A stretch of 64,000 bases of DNA from CAKZYD01 sp039814715 (GTDB taxonomy: Bacteria > Pseudomonadota > Alphaproteobacteria > Sphingomonadales > CAKZYD01): positions 1-64,000 of the forward strand of contig JBCCAR010000012.1 in the NCBI GenBank assembly GCA_039814715.1. Direction: 5' to 3'. The stretch's first letter is position 1; each line of letters begins with the position of its first letter. The notes under the pieces were generated by a model, which was not told the origin of the DNA, did not search any database, and saw only the letters and a program-made list of their open reading frames with translations. Shown in pieces: positions 16,669-25,692 of this stretch. The translations under genes and the position numbers were made by a program.

Positions 16669-18224
16669 CCGATCAGCGCTTTCAGTGTCTGCAGCTGATC
16701 AGCCTCTTGAGCAGGCTTGTCCCATCTGATCCGATGGACACGGGGAAAGCGCATGGCAACGCCGGACTTATGGCGCGGACTTTCATGCACGCTGTCAAAC
16801 GCAACCTCAAGGCACAGCGCTTTTTCCACCTCCCGCACAGGCCCAAACCGGCCGACCGAATGCTTACGCACCCATTTATCCAGCTCTTTAAGCTCCTGGT
16901 CTGTAAAGCCGAAATACGCCTTTCCCACGGGTTTGAGTACGCCGCCATCCCAGCAGCCGAAGGTGAAATCTGAATAAAAGCTGGAGCGTTTTCCGTGCCC
17001 GCGCTGGGCATACATCAGCACCGTATCAATGAGTAAAGGATCGCGTTTCCATTTATACCACAGCCCCTGCTTGCGCCCGGCTTCATAGCGCGAGCTCTTT
17101 TGTTTCAGCATCAGGCCTTCCATACCGGTTGCACGCGCTTCCTCGCGCAGGGCCTCCAGCGCGCTTTGGTCGGAAACCTCTAAAAACTCTGAAACGTCAA
17201 ATCGCTCAGACGGCAATTCCATTACAAACCGCCGCAAACGATCTTTGCGTTCCAACAAGTCAAGCGAGCGGACGTCCTCATCGCCATCGAACAAAATATC
17301 ATAAAGCCTAATAAAAGCGGGGTATTTCTTACGCATGGCGACAGAAACCGTCTTGCGGTTCAAACGCTGCTGCAAGTGATTAAAGGGCGCTGGCTCGCCT
17401 GTCTCACTACGCACTAAGAGCTCACCATCCGCGATGCCGTCACGGTCAAATGCAGCTAAAATGTCAGGAAACGAGCCACCAATGTCGTCGCCCGTGCGAG
17501 AGAACAGGCGTGTTTCACCGTTCACGCGCACCACTTGAACGCGGATGCCGTCCCATTTCCATTCTGCCACATAATCAGAGAAATCGATCTCTTTATCGTC
17601 CAGTGGATTGGCCAGCATAAACGGGCGGAAGACGGGAAGTTCATTCAGATCAGGTCGATCCGCCTTCCCTGTGGCCCAGTCGAATAGAGGCGTATAAGGC
17701 GGCTCCATCGCATGCCAGATTTCTTCAACTTCTTCGATCGACACATCAAAAGCGCTGGCAAAAGCGACTTTTGCCAGGCGCGCACTCACGCCTACCCGCA
17801 ATCCGCCCGTTAGCAACTTAATCAACGCATAGCGGCCATTCACATCAAGCACATCGAGCCAGATGGCCACTTGCGCAGCAGCCTCGGCCTTCGTCATGGC
17901 TGCAAGCGTATCAACCACTTCCGTCAAAGGCGGCGGCGGGCTGTTGCGCGGTGAGGCAGGCCAAAGCAGGCTCGCAGTCTCTGCAAAATCACCGACATAG
18001 TCATAGCTCATGCGGAACAGCACTTCATCCGTGCGCGCGTGTATCATATCACGGATGGCAGAATAGCTGACATTGCGCAGTTTGATCGCAGAACAAAGCG
18101 CCGCCATAGCATAGCCGCGGTCAGGGTCATCCGCGCTGCGCAGGTAATCTGCAATCAGCCGAATTTTGCCGTTGCGCTGCGGCGTGTAGACCAGTTGGTC
18201 GAGCAGGTTGGCGAAATCTTGCAT
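16665..18224 (-). CDS. ATP-dependent DNA ligase of the Lhr/PdeM repair cluster
   Basis: The 519-aa ligase has the nucleotidyltransferase motifs: EWKWDGIRVQ with the adenylated Lys (motif I), FSRTGDDIGG, ADGELLV, EGLMLKQ (motif IV) and LWYKWKRDP (motif V). An N-terminal ligase domain (residues 1-190) and a C-terminal OB domain surround it. This family joins nicks and is found with a metallo-beta-lactamase exonuclease, an Lhr-type helicase and PdeM, all present here. The start is ATG 18224; the upstream extension would enter a dispersed repeat (18237-18317). It lies 114 bases downstream of the exonuclease in the same direction. Confidence 0.94.
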   Translation of the reverse strand: MQDFANLLDQLVYTPQRNGKIRLIADYLRSADDPDRGYAMAALCSAIKLRNVSYSAIRDMIHARTDEVLFRMSYDYVGDFAETASLLWPASPRNSPPPPLTEVVDTLAAMTKAEAAAQVAIWLDVLDVNGRYALIKLLTGGLRVGVSARLAKVAFASAFDVSIEEVEEIWHAMEPPYTPLFDWATGKADRPDLNELPVFRPFMLANPLDDKEIDFSDYVAEWKWDGIRVQVVRVNGETRLFSRTGDDIGGSFPDILAAFDRDGIADGELLVRSETGEPAPFNHLQQRLNRKTVSVAMRKKYPAFIRLYDILFDGDEDVRSLDLLERKDRLRRFVMELPSERFDVSEFLEVSDQSALEALREEARATGMEGLMLKQKSSRYEAGRKQGLWYKWKRDPLLIDTVLMYAQRGHGKRSSFYSDFTFGCWDGGVLKPVGKAYFGFTDQELKELDKWVRKHSVGRFGPVREVEKALCLEVAFDSVHESPRHKSGVAMRFPRVHRIRWDKPAQEADQLQTLKALIG

Positions 18225-18236
18225 TACGCGCCCATT

Positions 18237-18317
18237 GTCATTGCGAGCCGCAGGCGTGGCAATCCACACGGCATGCACCCGAAAGGCCCTGGACCGCCGC
18301 GCTGCGCTCGCGGTGAC
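18237..18317. repeat. 81-bp palindromic dispersed-repeat-like element
   Basis: The ends GTCATTGCGAGC and GCTCGCGGTGAC are inverted with 10 of 12 positions matching. Inside are GCGTGGCAATCCA and CTGGACCGCCGCG. This is the form of intergenic palindromic repeats often seen in alphaproteobacterial genomes. It fills most of the gap between the exonuclease and ligase genes, 12 bases before the ligase ATG. No second copy was noticed in this window. Confidence 0.6.
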
Positions 18318-18338
18318 GGCAGCTGTGTTTTGGCGCGC

Positions 18339-19361
18339 TCACCCATCATCAGCGTCTTCCCCGCGCCCAACAAGCGATAGCGCTTGGGCTTGGATACCAT
18401 TACTTTCACACCAATAAACCAGCGCGTCTTCACGGCCGTGCGTGACCCAAACCTCTCCTGGCGCAACATCCTCGATGGTCTGCGTGAGTTCGTTCCAATC
18501 GGCATGATCAGAAATGATAAGCGGCAGCTCAACGCCGCGCTGCTTGGCGCGTTGACGCACACGCATCCAGCCCGATGCAAAAGCTGTGATTGGATCAGCA
18601 AAACGCCGCGCCCAGCGATCATTGAGTTGGCCCGGCGGGCATATGACGATGTCTCCAGGAAGCTTCCCCATCTCCTTTAAATTGACTTGTTTGAGAGGAC
18701 CGAGATCAACGCCGAGCTCGCGGTAAAGGTCACATAATCCCACCATGGCGCCATGCAGATAAATGGTCTTCGTGTAGCCTGCCTCACGCATATGGCGAAT
18801 GACACGCTGGCATTTGCCAAGGGCGTAGGCGCCCACGAGAAGTGTGCGTTCAGGGTTTGCCTCCTGGGCTGCCAAAATTTTCGCAACCTCGCCCGCCGTG
18901 TCGGGATGGGTAAAAACAGGCAAACCAAAGGTCGCTTCGGTGATAAACACGTCGCAGGCTACTGGCTCAAAGGCTAAACAGGTCGGGTCGCGCCGGCGCT
19001 TATAGTCCCCAGAAACAACAATCCTCTGGCCCTTATGTTCCAGCAGGATTTGCGCCGAGCCAAGCACGTGGCCAGCAGGAAAGAAACTGACCGCCACATC
19101 GCCAATCTTTAAAGCGTCACCATAGTCGATTGCTTGCTGCGCCTGCCCGGAGGCTTTGCCGTAGCGTGCGCGCATGATGGCGAGGGTCTGGCTTGTCGCC
19201 AGTACCTTGTCATGGCCGGGGCGCGCGTGATCGGCGTGCCCATGCGTTATGAGGGCGCGGTCTTTGCCGCCGTGGGGGTCGATCCAGAAATCTCCAGGAG
19301 CGCAATACAGGCCATCATGCCGCGGCTGGAGCCAGAACTGTGATGTTGAAGCAATCGTCAT
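18339..19361 (-). CDS. ligase-associated metallo-beta-lactamase DNA exonuclease
   Basis: The 340-aa protein is a beta-CASP-type metallo-beta-lactamase: THGHADHARPGH is the metal motif HxHxDH, HVLGSAQILLEH and VVSGDYKRRRD supply further ligands, and LIISDHADWNEL is the late His motif. It belongs to the exonuclease always found with the Lhr-type helicase, ligase and PdeM. The start is ATG 19361 (MTIASTSQFWLQP, leading to GLYCAPGDFWIDP); the frame is open 57 codons further but that overlaps the helicase gene. Its start codon is 19 bases from the helicase ATG 19381 on the other strand. Confidence 0.93.
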   Translation of the reverse strand: MTIASTSQFWLQPRHDGLYCAPGDFWIDPHGGKDRALITHGHADHARPGHDKVLATSQTLAIMRARYGKASGQAQQAIDYGDALKIGDVAVSFFPAGHVLGSAQILLEHKGQRIVVSGDYKRRRDPTCLAFEPVACDVFITEATFGLPVFTHPDTAGEVAKILAAQEANPERTLLVGAYALGKCQRVIRHMREAGYTKTIYLHGAMVGLCDLYRELGVDLGPLKQVNLKEMGKLPGDIVICPPGQLNDRWARRFADPITAFASGWMRVRQRAKQRGVELPLIISDHADWNELTQTIEDVAPGEVWVTHGREDALVYWCESNGIQAQALSLVGRGEDADDG

Positions 19362-19380
19362 GGCTGTTATGTGTTTCGCC

Positions 19381-21816
19381 ATGAGTGAAAACCAAGCGGC
19401 CAGTTTGCCGCTCCACATTTCCGATTGGTTTGAAGGCCAAGGCTGGAGCCCGCACAGCCACCAGCTGGACATGCTGGCGGCCGCGCAGGCAGGGCAGCAC
19501 GCCATGCTCGTGGCGCCAACGGGCGGCGGCAAGACGCTGGCGGGGTTTTTACCAAGTCTGGCAGAGCTAGGAACCGCGCCAGAAGCAGGGCTGCATACGC
19601 TTTACATTTCCCCGCTCAAAGCGCTTGCAGTCGACATTGCGCGCAATTTGGATCGCCCCATCGCCGAGATGGCGCTGCCAATTAGGGTCGAGACCCGGAC
19701 CGGCGACACGCCGTCATCAAAGAAGATGCGCCAGCGGGTCAAGCCGCCGCATATGCTTATGACGACGCCGGAAAGCCTTTCCATTCTCATCAGCTATCCT
19801 GATGCCCCAGAGTTGTTTGCTGGCCTAAAAACCGTGATCATCGATGAGATCCACGCCTTTGCGCCGACCAAACGCGGCGACCTACTGTCCCTTGCTCTCG
19901 CTCGCCTGCAGCGCCAAGCGCCGCAGCTGCGCCGGGTCGGCCTCAGCGCGACTGTGGCAGATGAGGCGGCATATTTAGAATGGCTCTCCCCAGCGGCGAG
20001 CGCGCCTGTTCGCTTGGTTCGCGGAACGCCGCGCGCGTTGCCAGACATTTCTATCTTAGAGCCCTCGCACAGAATTCCCTGGTCTGGCCATACGGCAACG
20101 CATGCCGCGCCGGAGCTTCTCGCGCTTATCAAAGCGCATCAAATGACCATCATCTTCGTCAACACGCGCTCGCAGACGGAGCTTGTGTTTAAGGCGCTCT
20201 GGGAAATCAACGACGACAGCCTGCCCATCGGTCTGCACCATGGCTCTCTCGATGTCGCCCAGCGCCGCAAGGTCGAGGCGGCCATGGCTGCAGGCAAATT
20301 GCGCGCCGTCATCGCAACCGCTAGCTTAGACTTAGGCCTGGATTGGGGCGATGTGGACCTTGTGGTGCAAATTGGCGCTCCAAAAGGGGCAAGCCGGCTG
20401 CTGCAGCGCATTGGGCGCTCGAACCACCGTTTCAATGCAGCTTCGAAAGCGATTTTAGTGCCTGGCAATCGCTTTGAATATCTCGAAGCTCAATCAGCCA
20501 TCGATGCGGTGAAAGCCGCCGACTTAGACGGCGATGCCTTTAAGCGCGGCGCCTATGACGTTCTGGCCCAGCACATCATGGGCATGGCCTGCGCTGACGC
20601 TTTTGATGCGCAAGAGCTTTATGATGAAGTGCGCCAAGCAGCGCCTTACCGCGATTTAGAATGGGAGACGTTCGAAGACGCAATCGCCTTTGTTGAGAAT
20701 GGCGGGTATTCGCTGCGCCGCTATGATCGCTTCCACCGGATCATCAAGCGCCCTGACGGGCGGTATCAGGCCGCTCACCGGCGGCTTGAACATCTCTACC
20801 GAATGAATGCGGGCGCGATCATAGATCAGCCGGGCCTGAAAGTGCGCTTCCGCACCGGCCGCACACTTGGGGAGGTGGATGAATGGTATGCGTCCGGGCT
20901 GTCGGTTGGCGATACGTTCTATTTTGCCGGACGCGTTTTAGAAGTGGAGCGCATAGACGTTGCAGACCTTTATGTGCGTGTCCCCAAAAAGAAGAAATCG
21001 CCGCGCATTCCCACCTACCAAGGCGCACGCATGCCGCTGTCCACCAATTTGGCAAGCCGGGTGCGCGGCTTTTTCTCCAGCCCAGAGCGTTGGGACTTGT
21101 TTCCAGCCGAAGTACGCGAGTGGTTAGAACTGCAGAGCAGTTTGTCAGAGCTGCCGCCGCGAGAGGGCCTGCTGGTGGAGACCTTTCCCCAAGAAACGCG
21201 CTATGGCCCGCGACACTTCATCGTGGCCTACGGGTTTGAAGGGTATAACGCGCACCATACGTTGGGCATGCTCATGACACGGCGGATGGAGACCATGGGC
21301 TATGGCCCCATTGGCTTTGTGGGAACCGATTATGTGCTGGCTGCTTGGTCTATGAATCCGGTGACAGACACTGCCGCGCTGTTCAGCAATACCATCTTAG
21401 AAGACGAACTCATGGAATGGGTGGCCGCCTCCTCCCTTTTAAAGCGAGCTTTCATGGAAGTGGCACAAATCTCTGGATTAGTTGAAAGAAATCAGCCCGG
21501 CCAAAAGAAAACTGGACGGCAGATGATGTTCTCGTCCGATCTCATCTTTGATGTGCTGAAGAAATACGAACCTGAGCATGTGCTGATGAAAGCCAGCTGG
21601 CAGGATGCCAAAGGACGACTCACCGATATCGCGCGCCTCGCCTCGTTTTTAGACCGCATTCAAGGCAAAATTCACCACAAAACGTTGGCGCGAATTTCGC
21701 CGCTCGCCGTCCCAGCGGTTGTTGAACTGAACGTCCAGCAAGTGGATGGGGAGGCGCGCGAAATGCTGTTTGCGCAGGCAGAAGACCTCTTGCGCATTGC
21801 CGTTGGAGATGCTTAA
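19381..21816 (+). CDS. ligase-associated DEXH-box helicase, Lhr core family
   Basis: The 811-aa helicase translocates on single-stranded DNA. It has Walker A APTGGGKTLAGFLP, motif II IDEIHAFA, motif III LSATVAD, motif VI LQRIGRSNHRF, then the winged-helix and Lhr-specific C-terminal domains (GRTLGEVDEWYASGL). It is the Lhr-Core form without the long C-terminal extension of Mycobacterium Lhr. The start is placed at ATG 19381 (MSENQAAS); ATG 19360 would overlap the exonuclease start by two bases. Neither has a clear ribosome binding site. PdeM follows 9 bases after the stop. With ligase, exonuclease and PdeM it forms a complete predicted DNA damage-response set. Confidence 0.94.
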   Translation: MSENQAASLPLHISDWFEGQGWSPHSHQLDMLAAAQAGQHAMLVAPTGGGKTLAGFLPSLAELGTAPEAGLHTLYISPLKALAVDIARNLDRPIAEMALPIRVETRTGDTPSSKKMRQRVKPPHMLMTTPESLSILISYPDAPELFAGLKTVIIDEIHAFAPTKRGDLLSLALARLQRQAPQLRRVGLSATVADEAAYLEWLSPAASAPVRLVRGTPRALPDISILEPSHRIPWSGHTATHAAPELLALIKAHQMTIIFVNTRSQTELVFKALWEINDDSLPIGLHHGSLDVAQRRKVEAAMAAGKLRAVIATASLDLGLDWGDVDLVVQIGAPKGASRLLQRIGRSNHRFNAASKAILVPGNRFEYLEAQSAIDAVKAADLDGDAFKRGAYDVLAQHIMGMACADAFDAQELYDEVRQAAPYRDLEWETFEDAIAFVENGGYSLRRYDRFHRIIKRPDGRYQAAHRRLEHLYRMNAGAIIDQPGLKVRFRTGRTLGEVDEWYASGLSVGDTFYFAGRVLEVERIDVADLYVRVPKKKKSPRIPTYQGARMPLSTNLASRVRGFFSSPERWDLFPAEVREWLELQSSLSELPPREGLLVETFPQETRYGPRHFIVAYGFEGYNAHHTLGMLMTRRMETMGYGPIGFVGTDYVLAAWSMNPVTDTAALFSNTILEDELMEWVAASSLLKRAFMEVAQISGLVERNQPGQKKTGRQMMFSSDLIFDVLKKYEPEHVLMKASWQDAKGRLTDIARLASFLDRIQGKIHHKTLARISPLAVPAVVELNVQQVDGEAREMLFAQAEDLLRIAVGDA

Positions 21817-21825
21817 AATCCGCGC

Positions 21826-22515
21826 ATGAACAAAACGATAACATTCGGCGGGCAACAGCTCGTGCCTGATCCCAGCGGCGCGCTGTATTGGCCAGCGGAA
21901 AAAACGCTGCTCGTGGCGGACTTACACTTTGAAAAAGCCAGTCACTTCGCCGAAAAAGGCTACCTCTTACCGCCTTACGATACGCTTGAGACGCTGCGCG
22001 CGCTGAAGGATATCATTGACCACTACCAGCCAATCCAAATCGTCGCTTTAGGGGATAGCTGGCATGATATGCGCGGCCCGGCCCGCATGGATCCGCGAGA
22101 CCGCGCCTTGCTGCGCGACATGTACGCACGCACGCCCATAACCTGGATTAGCGGGAACCATGATCCCCAGCCAGCCGGCTTTGGCGCGCATGTACCGTCT
22201 TTAAACGTAAGCGGCCTGCAGCTCGTGCATGAAGCCACAAGCGCGGCGCAAGGCCCTACCGTGTGCGGGCATTACCATCCGAAGGTGCGCGTGCGTTTAC
22301 GCAAAGCGAGCCGCGCGCTGCCGTGTTTTGCACTTTACGACACGGTCTGCGTTCTCCCCTCTTTTGGCGCGTTCACTGGCGGGCTTGAGATTACCCATGA
22401 CGCGCTCGCCAGCGCGCTTGGCTACCCGCATACCGTCTATGCCTGTGGGCGCGAGCGCATATATCATTTGCCGCTGGAAAACGTGCGTCAAACCGGCGCG
22501 CCGGACGCGGCATAA
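21826..22515 (+). CDS. pdeM: ligase-associated DNA damage-response phosphoesterase PdeM
   Basis: The 229-aa calcineurin-like phosphoesterase has the dinuclear-metal motifs in order: VADLHFEKASHF, ALGDSWHDMRG, ISGNHD and VCGHYHPKVR. It belongs to the endonuclease/phosphodiesterase group found with Lhr-type helicase and ATP ligase. It follows the helicase by 9 bases and must share its transcript. The last 28 bases overlap the convergent glycosylase gene. The C-terminal third (LPSFGAFTGGLEI) is the family cap region. Confidence 0.92.
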   Translation: MNKTITFGGQQLVPDPSGALYWPAEKTLLVADLHFEKASHFAEKGYLLPPYDTLETLRALKDIIDHYQPIQIVALGDSWHDMRGPARMDPRDRALLRDMYARTPITWISGNHDPQPAGFGAHVPSLNVSGLQLVHEATSAAQGPTVCGHYHPKVRVRLRKASRALPCFALYDTVCVLPSFGAFTGGLEITHDALASALGYPHTVYACGRERIYHLPLENVRQTGAPDAA

Positions 22516-23108
22516 TAGTGCCATAGAAAGATTGCCATGGCCCCGCGCCAAGGCCGCCAGGGTTCAACGAGGTTTATCGTTTCGGCAGGTTTTGGCCTTA
22601 CATCCCGCGCTTTAAGGCGGCGCAAAGCTTCTTGCAGCGCAAGATCGCCGGCGGGCCAAATGTCTGCCCGCCCCTCACAGAAAAGCAAATAAATCTGCGC
22701 TGTCCAAGGCCCTATGCCCGTGACTTGCGTTAGCGCGCCAGTCGCCTGCTCTTCGCCCAACGCTGGTATCGCGTCCAGGTCTAAAGCGCCGTCCTCAATC
22801 ATTGATGCAAGCGCTTTTATATACCGTGTTTTTGCATAGCTAAGCCCCGCGGCGCGCAGCTCATCCTGGCTGGCACTCAGCACTGTTTTGGGCTGGACAT
22901 CGCCATCCAGCGCATGAACAAATTTGGTGTGAATGCTCGCAGCTGCTTTGATGGAGAGTTGCTGACCAACCAAAATGCGCACCAAGCTGGCAAAGCCTGG
23001 CGCCGCCTGGCGCGGCTCAGGCATGCCGACAATAGTAAGCGCGCTATGGACATGGCTGTCATAGACGGCGACCTCGCTGATCGCTCTTTCTAACATCGCT
23101 TTATCCAT
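22488..23108 (-). CDS. DNA-3-methyladenine glycosylase, HhH-GPD (AlkA-like)
   Basis: The 206-aa base-excision enzyme removes alkylated purines. It carries RILVGQQLSIKAAASIH, the helix-hairpin-helix LTQVTGIGPWTAQIYL and, after it, WPAGDLALQEAL, whose Asp is the catalytic residue. There is no iron-sulfur cluster motif and no N-terminal AlkA beta domain, so it is the short Mag1/AlkA type. It is convergent with pdeM and overlaps it by 28 bp, putting another repair enzyme beside the Lhr cluster. Whether it works with that cluster is inference. ATG 23108 or 23096 could be the start; neither has a clear ribosome binding site. Confidence 0.88.
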   Translation of the reverse strand: MDKAMLERAISEVAVYDSHVHSALTIVGMPEPRQAAPGFASLVRILVGQQLSIKAAASIHTKFVHALDGDVQPKTVLSASQDELRAAGLSYAKTRYIKALASMIEDGALDLDAIPALGEEQATGALTQVTGIGPWTAQIYLLFCEGRADIWPAGDLALQEALRRLKARDVRPKPAETINLVEPWRPWRGAMAIFLWHYYAASGAPV

Positions 23109-23224
23109 TTATTCGCAGCCCCCGACTGTTTTAAGAAATTGACAGTTCGCTATCGAAGGCCATATGGGAAGCGCAAAGGCGCTGCACGGCAGCAAAACGT
23201 CATTACTTTGAAGGACAAGATCAC

Positions 23225-23542
23225 ATGGCAGAATTGGTCATCACAGACATGGAAGGCAACACGCGCAATGTGGAGGCCGAAATTGGTATTTCCGTGATGG
23301 AAGTCATTCGCGACAATGATTTTGAAGACCTTGCTGCGCTGTGCGGCGGGTGCTGTTCATGCGCAACCTGCCATGTGTATATTGATGAGACCTGGCTGCC
23401 TAAGCTCGACAGTGTGGAAGCTGATGAAGATGAGCTCCTCTCCATGGCAGAATCGCGTCAGCCCAACTCTCGGCTCTCTTGCCAAATCGAGATGAGTGAA
23501 GAGCTAAACGGCATGCCCGTGACGATCGCGCCGGGAGAGTAA
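23225..23542 (+). CDS. 2Fe-2S ferredoxin, adrenodoxin type
   Basis: The 105-aa electron carrier has CGGCCSCATCHVYI, giving the Cys-x5-Cys-x2-Cys cluster ligands, and the fourth Cys in SRLSCQIEM. EADEDELLSM resembles the partner-contact acidic helix of adrenodoxin/putidaredoxin types. Such ferredoxins serve P450s, ring hydroxylases or Fe-S assembly. An AAGGA site lies about 11 bases before ATG 23225. No reductase or oxygenase is adjacent, so the partner is unknown. Confidence 0.92.
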   Translation: MAELVITDMEGNTRNVEAEIGISVMEVIRDNDFEDLAALCGGCCSCATCHVYIDETWLPKLDSVEADEDELLSMAESRQPNSRLSCQIEMSEELNGMPVTIAPGE

Positions 23543-23669
23543 TCGCTGCGGCCCCTTACCGCGCGCCATTCAACGCTGAAAACCAAAGTTTGGCCGCACC
23601 CGGCTGGACGCGCCGCGCGCATCGGTAGTAGGGCTAATCCATTGCAGGAACTGCAACTGGAACAACACA

Positions 23670-24857
23670 ATGGCACCTCCTGGGTCGCTTGCCGCCTCCG
23701 AGCCGCTGTTAGACAGCACTGATCTCAGTCAGGCGGCGCAGCGTAAGGCGATTGCAAGCGCCTTACCTCCGCCAGATATTTTGACCGATAGGCGGCAGTT
23801 ATTTTGGCTGCTCCAGATCGGTGGCTGGCTGCTGTACGGGCTTACAAAGTGGATCAACGCGCTTGCGCTCGGCAAAGACGCAGATTTTATCACGCCTGTT
23901 ATTTGCTCAGTCATCATTGGCTTTACCCTCACCTTAGGATTGCGCGGCGCTCTCAAGCGCGTTTGGGCTTATGGTATCGGCTGGGTCCTCGGGACGGCGC
24001 TTGCTCTGGTTGGTTTTACAGCGATCATATTTTCGGCTACCGACACCTTTTTCTATGCTTGGCTTTATGAGCCTGGCTGGAATCCCAAGCCGCAAGAATA
24101 CCTTGGCATCGCCTTCATCCAATCCTTCCTGCTCACCGCCTGGGTTGGGCTCTATGTGGGCATCCGCTATTATGTGCAGTATCGTCAAGAATCGCTGCGG
24201 CTATTGAAAGCAACAGCCATGGCGCACCAAGCGCAGCTCGCCATGCTGCGCTACCAGCTCAACCCGCATTTCCTGTTCAACACGCTTAATGCGATCTCCA
24301 CATTGGTTCTTGATGAGCAGCCAAAGTTGGCGTCAAAAATGCTGGATAAGTTGTCTGCATTCTTGCGCTACTCCTTGGTCAACGAACCCACAGACAAGGT
24401 CACGCTCATCCAAGAAATTGATGCGCTAAACTTGTATCTGGATATTGAGAAAACGCGGTTTGATGAACGGCTCACCGTACATATGGATTTGGCGCCAGAG
24501 ACATCAAAAGCGCTTGTCCCCTCGCTTATTCTCCAGCCGCTCATAGAAAACGCAATCAAATATGCGGTTGCGCCCAGCGAAAGCGGCGGAACGCTGACGC
24601 TGACATCGCAGCGCCGCGGCGACGCCCTCGAGCTCATTCTTACTGATACAGGGCCGGGATTAGACGAAACTGCGAGCAACGGGCACCCTAGCAGCACTAG
24701 CAGCGGCGTTGGCCTGGCCAACACACGAAACCGGCTGGAACAGATTTATGCTGGCGACTACCGCCTCGATATGACCAACCGAGCGACAGGGGGGCTTGAG
24801 ACACAGATATCCTTGCCCTTCGAGACGGTACAGGGTCAAAGTGGAGGCCGGCTATGA
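23670..24857 (+). CDS. LytS/YehU-type sensor histidine kinase
   Basis: The 395-aa kinase has four membrane segments in residues 45-175 (LFWLLQIGGWLLYGL, FITPVICSVIIGFTLTLGL, GWVLGTALALVGFTAIIF, FIQSFLLTAWVGLYVGI). A His_kinase domain follows with the phospho-accepting His in YQLNPHFLFNTLNAIS, and a HATPase domain with LIENAIKYAV, DTGPGLDE and GVGLANTRNRL. There is no large sensor domain, so the signal is probably sensed in the membrane. The stop overlaps the LytTR regulator start (ATGA), so the pair is coupled. Confidence 0.93.
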   Translation: MAPPGSLAASEPLLDSTDLSQAAQRKAIASALPPPDILTDRRQLFWLLQIGGWLLYGLTKWINALALGKDADFITPVICSVIIGFTLTLGLRGALKRVWAYGIGWVLGTALALVGFTAIIFSATDTFFYAWLYEPGWNPKPQEYLGIAFIQSFLLTAWVGLYVGIRYYVQYRQESLRLLKATAMAHQAQLAMLRYQLNPHFLFNTLNAISTLVLDEQPKLASKMLDKLSAFLRYSLVNEPTDKVTLIQEIDALNLYLDIEKTRFDERLTVHMDLAPETSKALVPSLILQPLIENAIKYAVAPSESGGTLTLTSQRRGDALELILTDTGPGLDETASNGHPSSTSSGVGLANTRNRLEQIYAGDYRLDMTNRATGGLETQISLPFETVQGQSGGRL

Positions 24858-25648
24858 AGACGGCATTGCGCTGCGTGATCGTCGATGATGAGCCGCTTGC
24901 CTTGCGCGGTCTTCGGATTCGCTTAGAACACTTTGACGCGGTCGATATCGTTGGCGAAGCGCGCAATGGCCGTGAAGCTGTGAAACTCATTCGCACGCAG
25001 CGGCCGGATGTCGCCTTTTTAGACATCCAAATGCCCGGCCTGGGCGGCTTTGACGTCGTGGAAAGCCTTAGCGACTGGGAACAAACACAGTTTGTCTTTG
25101 TAACCGCCTATGACCAATTCGCTGTCAAAGCCTTTGAAGCCCATGCGCTCGATTATCTGCTTAAGCCTGTCGATCAAGAACGCCTCGCCCAAACGCTGCG
25201 CTTGGTGCGCGCGCGGCAAAGTGAACAGGCAGCTGCACGCAGATCGAACGACTTGGAAGACGCGCTTAAGGCGCTCGGCAAGCTTCCGTCTACGTCGCCC
25301 GTCAATCCAACTGTAAGCGAAGACTATGTCACGCGGCTCAATATCAAAGACCGCGGGCGCATTTCGGTCGTCCCAGTCGCATCAATCGAATGGATCGATG
25401 CGGCTGGCGATTACATGTGCGTCCACGCAGATGGCGAAACTCATGTGATGCGCGAAACCATGAAAACACTGGAAAAACAGCTCGACCCAAAGCTGTTTAA
25501 GCGCGTTCATCGATCCGCCATTGTCAATCTCGATAAGGTTGAGGCTTTAGAACCGCACAGCAATGGCGAGTGCTTCTTAAAGATGCAGGGTGGCGGCGAG
25601 GTCAAAGTTTCGCGCTCCTACCGCTCTGTGCTCAATCGCTTCCTTTGA
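24854..25648 (+). CDS. LytTR-family response regulator
   Basis: The 264-aa regulator has a receiver domain (residues 1-125; acidic DDEPLALRG, phospho-Asp in FLDIQMPGLGGF, Lys in YLLKPVD) and a C-terminal LytTR DNA-binding domain (about 160-262) with WIDAAGDYMCVHADG, FKRVHRSAIVNLDKV and VSRSYRSVLNRFL. It is coupled to the histidine kinase just upstream. LytTR regulators bind short direct repeats. The target is not known; the rhodanese and napGH genes downstream are possible candidates by position only. Confidence 0.93.
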   Translation: MKTALRCVIVDDEPLALRGLRIRLEHFDAVDIVGEARNGREAVKLIRTQRPDVAFLDIQMPGLGGFDVVESLSDWEQTQFVFVTAYDQFAVKAFEAHALDYLLKPVDQERLAQTLRLVRARQSEQAAARRSNDLEDALKALGKLPSTSPVNPTVSEDYVTRLNIKDRGRISVVPVASIEWIDAAGDYMCVHADGETHVMRETMKTLEKQLDPKLFKRVHRSAIVNLDKVEALEPHSNGECFLKMQGGGEVKVSRSYRSVLNRFL

Positions 25649-25692
25649 ACGCCGTGTTGGCGTAGTCATTTCCAAACGCAATGGAGGTGGGA

